Shown: positions 54,534 to 64,000 of the stretch, piece after piece | How positions within the stretch are numbered: position 1 is the first letter of the stretch | Layout of the letters: every line of letters begins with the position of its first letter | Assembly (NCBI GenBank): GCA_010015805.1 | Contig: ML978127.1 | Coordinates: 1,426,001 to 1,490,000 of the forward strand | Source: Rhizodiscina lignyota | Taxonomy: Eukaryota; Ascomycota; Dothideomycetes; Aulographales; Rhizodiscinaceae | DNA: 64,000 nucleotides | Reading direction: 5' to 3' | Translations under genes and position numbers: made by a program | The notes under the pieces: model-generated | What the model was told of the DNA's origin: nothing | The model's database searches: none | The model's input: the letters and a program-made list of their open reading frames with translations, nothing else

Positions 54534-57209
54534 ATGGCACCGAGGAAGGGCAAAGAGTCTCTCTTGGACCTTTGCAACAAGGCGACAATTCTTGGAAACA
54601 GCATTTCGGTGCGCATGCTCGAATATCTCAGCACTGCCAAGAACCATCCCCATGGATTCCGCGAACTTGCGACCGACTTCCTTGATATCAGCCGCATATT
54701 GTGGTCAATCGAAGCTGGCTTGACGGAAGCCTCTCGACAGAAGAATCAATTTCCCGTCGAGATGATCAACGAGCTCGACAGGAAATTCCGCGATACCAAC
54801 GACGTCATGATTGTTCTGAACCAAATGCTTCTCAAGTTCATCGACTATGAGAGGAAAGGAACCTTCGGAAGGCTGCAAAAGGGATGGCGAATGATGTTTA
54901 TCGATTCAGACATCGACAAGATGCGAGAATCTCTTGGCAAGTGTCGTGATGCCCTGAGGATGAGCGCAATGGTCTTCAGGTGGTCTCTGGGAGACGCGAA
55001 GGCTGATGCTTCGGTTGGCATCGGATACACTGGCCTCGTCGCTGCTCTTGAGCGTATGAACCAGGACAGACCGACTACTGTTATTCCGCCCCTTCAACAT
55101 CATATCCAAGAAACCTCAGAATTCCCGCCTCGACTTCCACCTGTGTCTCTGGTCGAGAGGAACTCCGCCTCTAATCTTGCACCAACTACTGACGATGTTC
55201 TTACCCCATCGCATGCAAGTGATCGACAGATGAGATATCGGGCTCCTAGTACGAGGTCCAGTGAACTAACGACACGTTCAAATCGAAGAGAAAGCGTCTA
55301 TCGCCCTCCTGAGATTATAGAGTCGTCTTCGGGTGGTGAGGATTCGTCGGATGATACTGGCACGGAATCGAAGACCCTGATCGAAGAGAGAATGAATGAC
55401 ATCGACCTCAACAGCAAATCTCCCATTCAAGTCATACACCTGAAGGCCGATCCAACCACCGTACCCCGATGGACTCCCAGAGGGAATGGTGGCACTCAAT
55501 CTGCTGGCTCGGCTAAATCTCTTCTGGAAGCTGTTCAACAAAAGAACCACAAGGGTGTCGAGCAACTGCTTGACAGTGGTATCAAGACGAACACAAAGAT
55601 CCTCAGAAGAGCCTGCCAGAACAAAGATACCGAAAGTCTTCGCCTACTCCTACTCTTCGGCGCTGACCCGAATGGCGTTGATAAAGAGGGCTTCACCCCT
55701 CTCCTCGCCGCGACGAAAGTGCCTTTCATTGAGGGTGCGAAGATGCTGATCAAGTATGGTGCGGACCCCAATCTATCTGCCGGCCCTGATTCTGAGACAC
55801 CACTTGCTGCCGCTGTCGGTGAAAACAAATTTGACCTCGTTCAACTGTATCTCACGTATGGTGGAGATGCAACATTGATCATGGCAAATGGCAACATTGC
55901 TCTCATCAAGGCCATAAACAGGACCATCTCGTCGAGAATCGTGGAACTCATGCTCGAATACGACAGTGATCCTAACTCCAAGAACGCAGAAGGCACCACA
56001 GCCCTCTTCCAAGCAATTCAAACAAGTCGGCTAGATCTCGCCACACTTCTGCTTGACCATGGAGCCGACCCTAATTTGCCTGGACCGAAACATCCTCTCT
56101 GGCCATCAACATATCAGCCCAAGTTTCTGCAGCTGCTTTTCTCACGTGGTGCAGACTACAAGAAGACGCCAGGGATTATGGAACTTGCTGCGAGCATCAA
56201 GCAAAAAGACTCCATCTCGATCCTGCTCGAAGCCGGTGTCTCTCCTAACACCAAGAAGGATGGGGTTTACACACCGCTCTGCTCTGCCATTCGCGACAAT
56301 AGCATTGAAATCGTCGCCCTTCTTCTGGCTAAGGGCGCCGACCCCAATCTTATGGCGTCTGAATATCCTGCCTGGAAATGCGTGACGCACCATCGCGTCC
56401 ACTTGCTACCGCAGCTCGTAGCCGCGGGCGCTGATCTTCACAAGCCCAAGGGTATCATCGAGACGGCCGTGGCGCACAACAACAAGGACGCGCTCATCTA
56501 TCTGTTGGAACAAGGTGTCAGCCCGAATGATAAAAGCCCCGAGGGTAACACGCCACTGACGACAGCCATCCGCGAAGATCGCGCCGACTTGATGGACTTT
56601 TTGATTGGCAATGGTGCGGATCCTGGTGTCAGGGGTCAGGACTGGCCCATCTGCATGGCTGTCAAGCGGCCCGCAATCCTCAAGAAACTCCTTCCCAAAA
56701 TCCCCAATCCACGCACTTTCAAGGGTGTCATGGAGATGGCTGTCGTCGCAAATGAGCTGGAAAGCATCAAGTTGCTGCTTGCCGCTGGCGTCAGCGTTGA
56801 GGACAAGAATGGTGGAGTCTTCTCCCCACTGACAACTGCTATCAGAGAGGACAGGATAGAAATTACACGCTTCCTTCTTTACGAGGCAGGTGCGGATCCA
56901 AATGCACCCGGCGAGCATCTGCCCATTATCAAAGCCATCCGGAGATGTCGTGGCAACGACCACGAGATCATCAATATGTTGCTCGACAAAGGAGCAGATA
57001 TCAACCAGATGTACCGTGGATGGAACGCCGTTCTGCAGGCCGTAGAAAACGGCGACAACGCTATCCTGAGGCTGCTTGTCGAGAAGGGCGGGCCTGTCGA
57101 CCTCCAAGTGAAAGATGATTCGGGGCGAGCAGTAATCGACGTTGTGACTGAACGCGGCGGGGAGGAAGCCCTTACACTCTTGTTTCCTAACGGGCATGCA
57201 AGGCAGTAG
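54534..57209 (+). CDS. Ankyrin-repeat protein with fungal helical N-terminal region, 891 aa
   Basis: A single exon from an ATG. Residues 1-180 are all-helical and resemble N-terminal regions of fungal STAND/NLR-like proteins (F-R-E-L-A-T-D-F-L-D-I-S-R-I-L-W). Residues about 190-320 are a disordered Ser/Thr/Arg linker. Residues about 325-885 carry around 15 ankyrin-type repeats with L-L-x-x-G-A-D-P-N loops. From about 540 on they are grouped in a larger unit of roughly 100 residues that recurs three times, each opening P/K-G-I/V-M/I-E and carrying P-L-T-T-A-I-R-E-D or a close variant. No NACHT or NB-ARC domain is present, so it is not itself a STAND ATPase. Likely a binding or scaffold protein; partner unknown. 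Confidence 0.85.
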   Translation: MAPRKGKESLLDLCNKATILGNSISVRMLEYLSTAKNHPHGFRELATDFLDISRILWSIEAGLTEASRQKNQFPVEMINELDRKFRDTNDVMIVLNQMLLKFIDYERKGTFGRLQKGWRMMFIDSDIDKMRESLGKCRDALRMSAMVFRWSLGDAKADASVGIGYTGLVAALERMNQDRPTTVIPPLQHHIQETSEFPPRLPPVSLVERNSASNLAPTTDDVLTPSHASDRQMRYRAPSTRSSELTTRSNRRESVYRPPEIIESSSGGEDSSDDTGTESKTLIEERMNDIDLNSKSPIQVIHLKADPTTVPRWTPRGNGGTQSAGSAKSLLEAVQQKNHKGVEQLLDSGIKTNTKILRRACQNKDTESLRLLLLFGADPNGVDKEGFTPLLAATKVPFIEGAKMLIKYGADPNLSAGPDSETPLAAAVGENKFDLVQLYLTYGGDATLIMANGNIALIKAINRTISSRIVELMLEYDSDPNSKNAEGTTALFQAIQTSRLDLATLLLDHGADPNLPGPKHPLWPSTYQPKFLQLLFSRGADYKKTPGIMELAASIKQKDSISILLEAGVSPNTKKDGVYTPLCSAIRDNSIEIVALLLAKGADPNLMASEYPAWKCVTHHRVHLLPQLVAAGADLHKPKGIIETAVAHNNKDALIYLLEQGVSPNDKSPEGNTPLTTAIREDRADLMDFLIGNGADPGVRGQDWPICMAVKRPAILKKLLPKIPNPRTFKGVMEMAVVANELESIKLLLAAGVSVEDKNGGVFSPLTTAIREDRIEITRFLLYEAGADPNAPGEHLPIIKAIRRCRGNDHEIINMLLDKGADINQMYRGWNAVLQAVENGDNAILRLLVEKGGPVDLQVKDDSGRAVIDVVTERGGEEALTLLFPNGHARQ

Positions 57210-57777
57210 GTGAGAACTGCAACCTCATCGAATATGAATAGCAGTCACTGACATCAACCCATGGCAGGAGCTTTGATCGAATATCTTGGTTTTCCTGGGG
57301 CGGCCTCGACTTCGGGGATCCTAGCAGCAGGAGAGCTTCGTCGACCAGCTGTGTCACCTCGTCAAGTTGTGCATTACCAGGAGCTGGACACTGATGAGTT
57401 CAATGTTTAATTTCTGGGGCGGTATTCTGAACGGCTTAGGGGACGGTAACCGGCTATAAATTGTAATATCACATGTCGCAACAATCTCCTTTGTGTCTTG
57501 CTTTTGGGGAAACGAATGATACCATGTAGGTGTTAGTGGAGAGTAGCTCAATGTCAACGAATTCAAACAACACTCGCCCCCACCCTATTTCGTCACGCGC
57601 TGCCTCTTCACGTCACAACAACACCTATAGCTACACATCTCCCGGACGTCGAGTTTCGCCGAAAAGAACACCAGTTTGATATTTTTCTTAACCTAGCGGA
57701 AGGTTCTGCCTCCAACCTCTTCAACCTCTTTAACCTCTTCAACCTCTTCAATCTCTTCACCCGACTCCACCACCAAC
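57210..57777. other. Intergenic, promoter and leader of the 558-aa gene
   Basis: No frame supported. The right end is strongly pyrimidine-rich and includes the 9-bp repeat listed separately. Confidence 0.5.
57713..57757 (+). repeat. Five tandem 9-bp units, CAACCTCTT type, in the 5' leader
   Basis: Five consecutive 9-base units (CAACCTCTT with two one-base variants) end 20 bases before the ATG at 57778. Being pyrimidine-rich and next to the start, they may be part of the leader and affect transcription start or translation. Confidence 0.8.
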
Positions 57778-59609
57778 ATGTCTCAACCATCTCTCCCCCC
57801 CGCTTCCTCCGGCCTCCAAGAATTGTAAGTCATCCTGTGTTTTAGAAGATTTGCAAAGCTCGATAAGCCACATGATGTAATCGAATTGCAACCGAGTGTT
57901 GTGTTCGAAAGCAAGAGTCGCAGCAGCTTCCTTCTCTGTTGGACACTGAACTCTGCTAACGTGGTGTTCGATATTCCAGGCCCACAGCGGCTGAGTGGGC
58001 AGCGCACTGCAAGAGGCAGGCGCTGTACATCACATACCTTCGCCGCCTGCTGTCGATTCACTCCGACCTCTCTCTTGCCGACGTGACAGCGCACGTCGCC
58101 GCGCTGTCACTGGAATCCCCAGTGCCGTCCCTGCCTCATACATATGAAGGCAACCCCTTGTCGCCGGTCCGCGTGCCGGCAGTCGAAGCAGCAGCAACCA
58201 GCACTGCGCAGCACCTTGGCCGGGCTGCAGCAGAGGCTGGCGAAAGCATGCAAGGCTGTTTGCACACGTTGTGCAACGACAACAGCACAGAGTCGGCCAG
58301 CATTTGCGCTGGAGGCGAGAACACAACTCGCCAGCTCTCTGCATCTCCTTGGGAGAGCAGCAACATAGGCACCAGCACCTCTCTGGGCCCTTCAACCGGC
58401 GCGACGACGCCTTTGACCTTCGGTGGGCAGGATGCCCAATCTCCCACCCTGGTGCCCGGCACGCTGCCGGGTAGTGACGACGATGCCGGCACTCCGGAGC
58501 CAATGGACATCTGCGAGGAGGATCGCAATCCTCCACAGCCTGTTGCTAGCATGGCAGCACATGCCATACGTTCAGGCCTGCAGAAGTCGCAGTGGTCGCG
58601 CTGCGAGAAAGAGTATGTGGTACGCGCAGGCTCGCTCAAGCTGTACCGGTCGTGCCGCAAGCACGGCCTTAGGTCTTCCGGTGCCCGTGCCGAAGGCCAG
58701 AAAGCAGTTTGGGAGCGTGTGAAATACTCTACGGCCAGCAGCACCTCGGCCAGGAGCAAGTCTTCGGCTTCTCGGTGGGTTCCTCCACCTCTTGCGGGCA
58801 CAAAGCGTGAGGCCCCTGAGGATGACTATCCTCCCCATGCTCGTGGTCCTGCAAGCAAGAAGCAGAAGCAGAAGCAGGAGGACGAGAACGGCAACGGCGA
58901 GTTCGATCACGATGGAGTTCCGGCCAAGGACCCAACCCTCGCCCAGGTCCTTTCGGACCATGGGTTCCATGACAAGTGGACAGCAGTATTCAGACGCGCT
59001 TCCAAGGCCTTGCCAGATGTTGCAACAGCGATGCGCATTAACGATCCGATGGAATTGGTGCGGGGTGCGTACAGATTCCACCAGTTGACTTGTCAATTGA
59101 TCGGTATCGCGGATTTTGAGATGGGATCCTCGTTAGGCAATCTACTCGTTGCGGCGCGCGACCTCTATGAGGGATACAAGGGCCCACTTGGGATAAAGCG
59201 CACCAACACACTTCTCAACCATCGATGGACCGCACCTCGCCTCCACTGGCAGCTCAAGCAATACGAGAAGGACATCGAACGCTTCGAGGATAAGATGCGC
59301 AACGCATGGCGCAACAGTCCGGACAGGACAAATGCTGCACTCCTTAAAGCCGAGGTTCAAATCTTCGAGATCGCTGGGGCCTGGAATATTATTCTCGAAT
59401 ACGGAAGCGACCAGGGCTGGCCCCAGAAATTGGCATCTCTGGCAGGGAAAGTGTCCACTCTCAAGAACAACTTGGGAGACAAGTTGGACAATATGGTGAA
59501 CTGGGATGAATTAATCCACAATGCACAGCACATCTCAATGAACTTCGACAAGTCCTCAGCATGGGCAAAGGATTTGCGGAAGCCCCTTGATGAGGAGTTC
59601 AAGTGGTAG
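57778..59609 (+). CDS. Fungal hypothetical protein, 558 aa, two exons
   Basis: Exons 57778-57824 and 57980-59609 join in frame (intron GTAAGT...ATTCCAG, 155 bp). No family recognised. Residues about 15-55 form a helix (E-W-A-A-H-C-K-R-Q-A-L-Y-I-T-Y-L-R-R-L-L). The middle (about 70-300) is low complexity, Ser/Ala/Pro/Glu-rich, with a basic patch (K-K-Q-K-Q-K-Q) near 295 that could be a nuclear signal. The last 240 residues are a folded, mostly helical domain with several Trp (D-K-W-T-A-V-F, N-H-R-W-T-A-P-R-L-H-W) and A-G-A-W-N-I-I-L-E-Y. Its composition suggests a nuclear protein; function unknown. Confidence 0.7.
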
Positions 59610-60290
59610 CTGGGTTCCCAACGAGTGAGAATCTTGAGGTGGGATCAGGAGGTTGTTAACGAGCCGACATGCTGCCTTGCCAGAAGGCTTACGGTCGATC
59701 GAGGGTGGTCTAACGGAGGTCGTGGAGGACTTCGGTGGACTTTGAGTTACTGACTTGTTAGTTCGATTTTTATCGAACGCTTTGAAAATGGGGTTCGGGT
59801 TGCTCGGGTTGCTCGGGTTCTGAGGTTTTTGTTTGCAGCACAGCGGGTATTGGGAACGGGCTCACATCTTAGAGGCATGTATCTAATAATGACGAGAGGT
59901 TCGCAGTCTGGAGGGACAAGCTGGGTGAAGGAGAGTGTGGAAGCGTCTTTGACGTGGCCTGCTCCTTCGTCGAGCTTGTCAAGCCGGCTGCGTTCCTCAA
60001 TGTCGTTTGGGAATGCTTTCTTTTCGATACTCTGTCTTTTGCGTTCAAATCGACATTATCAATCAAAGATGGCTTGTGAAAAAAGCAATTCTAAGTCGAT
60101 GAATGGGCCTAAGAAGCCCTTGCGAGCCGTGACGAGAGCTCCCGTGCACGGCCCTCTTAAAGCTGGGCACAGCTTCCACTGCCCTCTCATCTTTACCTCC
60201 CCCACCAATCCGTAGAGCTACCCAAGATCGAGCTCTATTTACATACAAAACAATCATTGTAGTGCACAATTGAGACTCTAGCAGCCCAAG
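59610..60290. other. Intergenic between the 558-aa gene and the V-ATPase gene
   Basis: Contains the hairpin at 59761-59778, then GGGTTGCTC repeats (about 59792-59820), and at the right the V-ATPase promoter. No supported gene. Confidence 0.5.
59761..59778. repeat. Perfect hairpin, 7-bp arms with four-T loop
   Basis: GTTCGAT, TTTT, ATCGAAC: a perfect inverted repeat about 150 bases after the stop of the 558-aa gene. It could be a 3'-end or protein-binding element; no further support. Confidence 0.5.
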
Positions 60291-61117
60291 ATGTCCGTCC
60301 ACGCAATGTCGGACGACCAGGTACTCAATCTCACCCTCCGTCGAGCTCCAAGGCATCCATGAGTGCCCAAGAACAGCCGCTAACTCCAAAATGTGTATTC
60401 CAGGTCGCCGGCGAGCTCAAGAAGATGACTGCCTTCATCCGGCAAGAAGCATATGAGAAGGCCAAAGAAATCCAAATCAAGGCCGACGAAGAATTCGCAA
60501 TCGAGAAGTCGAAGCTCGTCCGCCAGGAAACCGCTTCGATCGACAGCTCCTACGAGAAGAAGTTCAAGCAGGCTTCAATGTCGCAGCAGATTACTCGATC
60601 CACCGTCGCAAATAAGAGCCGGTTACGCGTGCTGAGCGCGAGGCAGGAGCTGCTGGACGACTTGTTCGAGCAGGCGCGGAAGAAGTTGGGCGGTGCCACA
60701 AAGGACAAGAGCAAATATCAGGGCATGTTGAAGAACTTGATTCTGCAGGGGCTGTATGCGCTGGAGGAGAGCAAAGTGCAGGTCAGAGCAAAAAAATCGG
60801 ATTATGACGTGGTCAAGAAGGCGATCGAGGATGCGCAGAAGGAGTACAAGAGCAACATGGGCAGCGATGTGAAGATTGAAATTGACGAGGCGAACGAGCT
60901 TCCGGATGGATTGTGAGTTCAGACAGTCCTCAGTTTTCCAAGAATGGAAATGCTCACATTATGCAGGTCTGGCGGCGTCTCCATCGTTGGCGGAGGCGGG
61001 AAGATTGACATCAACAACACCCTTGAAGAGAGGTTGCATCTGCTCGAGACGGATGCCCTACCGTCTATTCGAGTCATACTGTTCGGCGAGAACGAAAATC
61101 GAAGATTCCACGATTGA
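60291..61117 (+). CDS. VMA4: V-type ATPase subunit E, 229 aa, three exons
   Basis: Exons 60291-60320, 60404-60912 and 60967-61117 join in frame. Subunit E is a peripheral-stalk (stator) protein that, paired with subunit G, links V1 to Vo in the vacuolar proton pump. The start [10 protein letters not shown] joined to [12 protein letters not shown] is the family N-terminus. A long charged helix follows (E-A-Y-E-K-A-K-E-I). The C-terminal globular part includes [13 protein letters not shown] and N-N-T-L-E-E-R-L. Length matches yeast Vma4 (233 aa). The very short first exon of ten codons makes an internal ATG at 60359 look like a start, but that model would lose the conserved N-terminus. Confidence 0.95.
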
Positions 61118-61554
61118 GCGGGTATAGCAGACTCGTCCCGTTTCCGCCATTGTAGAGAATGTGCCGCATTTGCCGCACCTGTGCCAAGGTTATCATCCTT
61201 CAGCAGTGTGCAGGACTGCTTCTTTTGTACTATTCTCTGTGGTCTTAGACTATTGAGAGCATGTAATATGTACAGCTACAGGGGTGAGATGCGGTGGCTA
61301 GACGATTTCTTTTCTCGCGGGTCTCTTTTCTTTGACGAGCGAGGCGCGCTTCATTAGATCAATATCACATACGCATTCGAGGTCCGGAGATTCGAAACAT
61401 GATAATGCCTCTTTCTGTTGCTATCTTGCCAAATGTGATTCGTTGTATTGGTCCCTAATAACGCTGGAGATCGCCGGGTTTCGTGAGACGTTCATCCGTC
61501 CCGTCCTAACCTCAACTCGTGTACTCTGCATGCCTAAAATTTGTAACGACAGTG
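61118..61554. other. Intergenic between V-ATPase E and the CutC-like gene
   Basis: 437 bases with the terminator of one plus-strand gene and the promoter of the next. No supported frame. Confidence 0.5.
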
Positions 61555-62217
61555 ATGCTCGAGATCGCATGCTTCTCTCGTGAGGCTGCACTCATTGCGA
61601 AATCAGCAGGAGCCGATCGTATCGAATTCTGTGCCCGCTATGACCTTGGCGGGCTGACTCCAGCGTTCGATGATGTGTCCTTCCTTCACAGCGACCTCCA
61701 CATACCTCTCTTCGTTATGATCAGACCTCGCGGTGGGGACTTTACCTACACAGATCAAGAGCTTAGACACATGCAGCAAGATATTGTGCACTTCAAGAGC
61801 GTTGCGGATGGCTTCGTGTTCGGAATCTTGACCCCTGAGAAGGAAATCGATGGCGAGAAATGCAAGGCGCTGGTAGAACTCGCGGCACCAAAGCCCTGTA
61901 CATTTCATCGAGCCATCGACGAAACGAACAATTTGGAGAAGAGCATTGAGAGCATAGCTGCATGTGGCTTCAAGAATGTGCTGACGTCTGGCGGGAAGAG
62001 CAGTGCAATAGAAGGCGCAGAGACTTTAAAGAGACTTGTGATCAAGGGCCACGAAAACAATCTAGAGGTTATGCCCGGTGGCGGAGTACGGTCATCGAAC
62101 ATTTCTCAACTCAGAGAGAGGACGGATGCGACATGGTTCCATTCTGCAGCCATTCTCGAGGGTGGACTGCCGAGTTCTGACGAGATTAAAACGATGCTAT
62201 CATCCTTTCTAACATGA
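61555..62217 (+). CDS. CutC-like copper-homeostasis family protein, 220 aa
   Basis: A single exon. The protein is a TIM-barrel of the CutC family, known from bacteria and eukaryotes and linked, not firmly, to copper tolerance; its reaction is unknown. Marks are A-G-A-D-R-I-E-F-C near residues 19-27, D-L-G-G-L-T-P near 30-36, M-I-R-P-R-G-G-D-F near 56-64, F-H-R-A-I-D near 118-123, L-T-S-G-G near 146-150 and M-P-G-G-G-V near 173-178. The frame extends upstream of 61555 without an ATG fitting the family; M-L-E-I-A-C-F-S is the expected start. Length is normal for the family. Convergent with the Swf1-type gene. Confidence 0.9.
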   Translation: MLEIACFSREAALIAKSAGADRIEFCARYDLGGLTPAFDDVSFLHSDLHIPLFVMIRPRGGDFTYTDQELRHMQQDIVHFKSVADGFVFGILTPEKEIDGEKCKALVELAAPKPCTFHRAIDETNNLEKSIESIAACGFKNVLTSGGKSSAIEGAETLKRLVIKGHENNLEVMPGGGVRSSNISQLRERTDATWFHSAAILEGGLPSSDEIKTMLSSFLT

Positions 62218-62582
62218 CAAGAATTTGTGCTGAGGAATTCGAGATCTGGAAAAGAAAAACTTGGTCAGCGAATCATATTCCCCCTCTCAATGGGATGAGA
62301 GTTGGATTGTGTTTCTCCTATCGCTGTGTGGATAGTGGTCTGGTAAGCTTGATTAGTGCAGCTGTGCTTGTTTGCCAGACGATTCCGAGAACACGGTAGA
62401 GACTACAGTGACATCAGGAAAAGCGTCACTACGAATATTTGAGAGACCAGAAGCCGTGAGCGTGACTGCGTGGGAGAGAATTGCGAGTCTGGAGTTGGTG
62501 CGGAAGTAATAGAAGCAGATTCTAGGTAAGAGCGTTACAGGCGCAATGATTTTGTTTCTTCTACTTTCATTTCTACATACTA
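62218..62582. other. Convergent gap between CutC-like and Swf1-type genes
   Basis: Two 3' flanks; no frame or repeat of note. Confidence 0.5.
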
Positions 62583-63930
62583 TTAGTGTAGAAGCATTTC
62601 TGCCAGATTATCCCAAAAACCTAAATCATAGACATTCTCCACACTGGCTAGCCTCCACACTCTACGCCATGAACTTGCGTCCACTATCCGCTCCATCTCC
62701 TTCGGCAGCGTCCGCGGCATCTGGCCATCAGACGTCTGCACAACGCATTGTCGCGGCCGCGTTGGCCAATAACATTCCCATTCGCGGCTTTTTGGAACAC
62801 CAACGTCTTGCCCCGCTTCCGGCGTTTTCAAGTCCGCAAGCCATACTACGCCATCTGCCATGTCTTCTCGCCAGTCCGACCACTTGCTGTTCTCGTTCGT
62901 TGTAGTTCCCGCCCAGATGAGATACACATGGTAAGCTAGTAATCCGAACGGAAGAGCTGATGTGAAAGTGGCGAGGAGGCCGACGCCGGCGACAGAAAGG
63001 CCGCCAATGTTGATTGCGATTTGGATATCGCGCATCGTGAACCAGAACCACGCCACTATCGGCGCAGTGATGCGCTGCCACGTCGAGGATACAACGATTT
63101 TGGACTCTTGAGATTCCGGATATACAGCGGCTCTGTACACTCGCACTTGTGGTGCGAGGACAATATATGCCAGATATGCGCCGTAAGCCACGAGGATGGA
63201 AGTCGAAAGAAGCAGTGCAAGGAACCATCGTAAGTTTCCGCGGCCGACGCAATTGTTGACCCAGACGCAATGGTGGTCGGAGCGGGAGATGCAGCTTTTG
63301 CAGATGGAGCAGTGCTTGCTTCGGGCAGGTTTCTGGAAGTGGCAGGTTCGGCATCCAGCACCTGGATGATAGAGTGTGTAGTCGTATGGGTAATAAGACA
63401 TTTGACGGCTGTGATTTGAAGAAGTGATGTACAGCTCTGGATTACATTTCACGCTGGCGCAAAGGTAGGTGAAGAGGTAAGGAAGTGGTAGCAGGATGGC
63501 TATTAGCATGTGGTGGAACCCCGATAGTTGGAACCAGATTTGGTATAACATCATGACGGCGCTGCCAGATATAAGTCCGAGGAAGAAGATCTGTCAATTG
63601 TGAGCAATACCAAAGCAATAGGACCAAGTGAGGCGCACCATGACAATAGGATGCTTCTCATATAAGAGGTAATGCCCTGTGCGTGACAGGGACGAAACCA
63701 ATCGGCCACCTGTGACCGTCTGGTCTATTCGGCCAAGGAGTCTTGGAATATGGATCCATAATACGCGGTGAAGAAACCCAATCGGGGTGTTTCTAAAGAA
63801 AATGAGCAATGAATTGCCTCTTTTGAAGATATCCAACTGACCGTAGACCTGGAAGTCGACCAAAGAAAGCGACAAAAGTCATGAATGAAACGGAGAGGAC
63901 GAAAAGAGCGATGTTGCGGAGACTCGCCAT
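62583..63930 (-). CDS. SWF1: DHHC palmitoyltransferase, Swf1 type, 416 aa, three exons
   Basis: Exons 63930-63842, 63792-63639 and 63590-62583 join in frame; introns are 49 and 48 bp. Swf1 is an ER palmitoyltransferase that acylates Cys residues near membrane spans, for example in SNAREs. An N-terminal span ([11 protein letters not shown]) is followed by two more near residues 82-125. The Cys-rich domain starts at C161 (C-R-T-C-H-F) and the active motif D-H-H-C is at about 186-189. Two spans follow, near 205-230 and 265-290. The G-R-x-x-Q/L-G-R-I-D-Q stretch before the domain is typical of Swf1. Start is the ATG at 63930 (M-A-S-L-R-N-I-A). Confidence 0.92.
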
Positions 63931-64000
63931 GATGGGAGTGTGAAGTGATACGGAAGCAGAACACTCTAATACATCTCCCAAAATGGTAATGAAGGACTTG
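63931..64000. other. Right edge, promoter side of the Swf1-type gene
   Basis: Seventy bases upstream of the minus-strand start codon; nothing specific seen. Confidence 0.4.

Noticed and set aside
58136-58801. Antisense frame of 221 codons within the 558-aa gene
   Set aside because: It is a shadow of the GC-rich coding strand with no domain character.

Overview
The window looks like a nuclear chromosome segment of a filamentous ascomycete (Pezizomycotina, probably a Dothideomycete; the class is inferred from gene content only). The support is short introns of about 50-140 bp with GTATGT/GTAAGT-like donors and CTAAC/CTAAT branch points, roughly 50% GC, and families typical of these fungi: Zn2Cys6 regulator, Rid-amine oxidase fusion, DUG2, JEN-type transporter, exgD-type glucanase and rhodopsin-like 7TM protein. 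I see no rRNA, tRNA, CRISPR or intact transposon. I built 23 spliced or single-exon protein-gene models by hand. Exon lengths sum to whole codons in every multi-exon model.

Left part (1-8.1 kb): a three-exon calpain-type protease, then two small single-span membrane proteins on the minus strand. They flank a diverged tandem array with a strict 166-bp period.

Accessory-looking block (8.4-22.2 kb): a P450 with unusual core residues, a multi-span membrane protein, a six-exon secreted peptide made of repeated C-P-Y-P-W-G-C modules, an aldo/keto reductase sharing a short promoter with a Zn2Cys6 regulator, and convergent to the regulator a RidA-like/flavin amine oxidase fusion. Together these look like a possible small metabolite or modified-peptide cluster. 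That is the best candidate here for an undescribed system, but the link between the genes is inference.

Central part (22.8-43 kb): DUG2-like WD40/M20 peptidase (glutathione turnover), a conserved fungal hypothetical, BUD22 (ribosome biogenesis), a Met-rich coiled-coil protein, an NTF2/SnoaL-like protein, a membrane-anchored thioredoxin-like protein, a JEN-type carboxylate transporter, a secreted FAD oxidoreductase and a rhodopsin-like 7TM protein.

Right part (43-64 kb): a gene-poor stretch of about 4.6 kb, a Ser/Pro-rich hypothetical, an exgD-like membrane-anchored GH5 exo-beta-1,3-glucanase, a gene-poor 2.3 kb, an ankyrin-repeat protein with a fungal N-terminal helical region, a hypothetical protein, then housekeeping genes: V-ATPase subunit E, CutC-like protein and a Swf1-type DHHC palmitoyltransferase.
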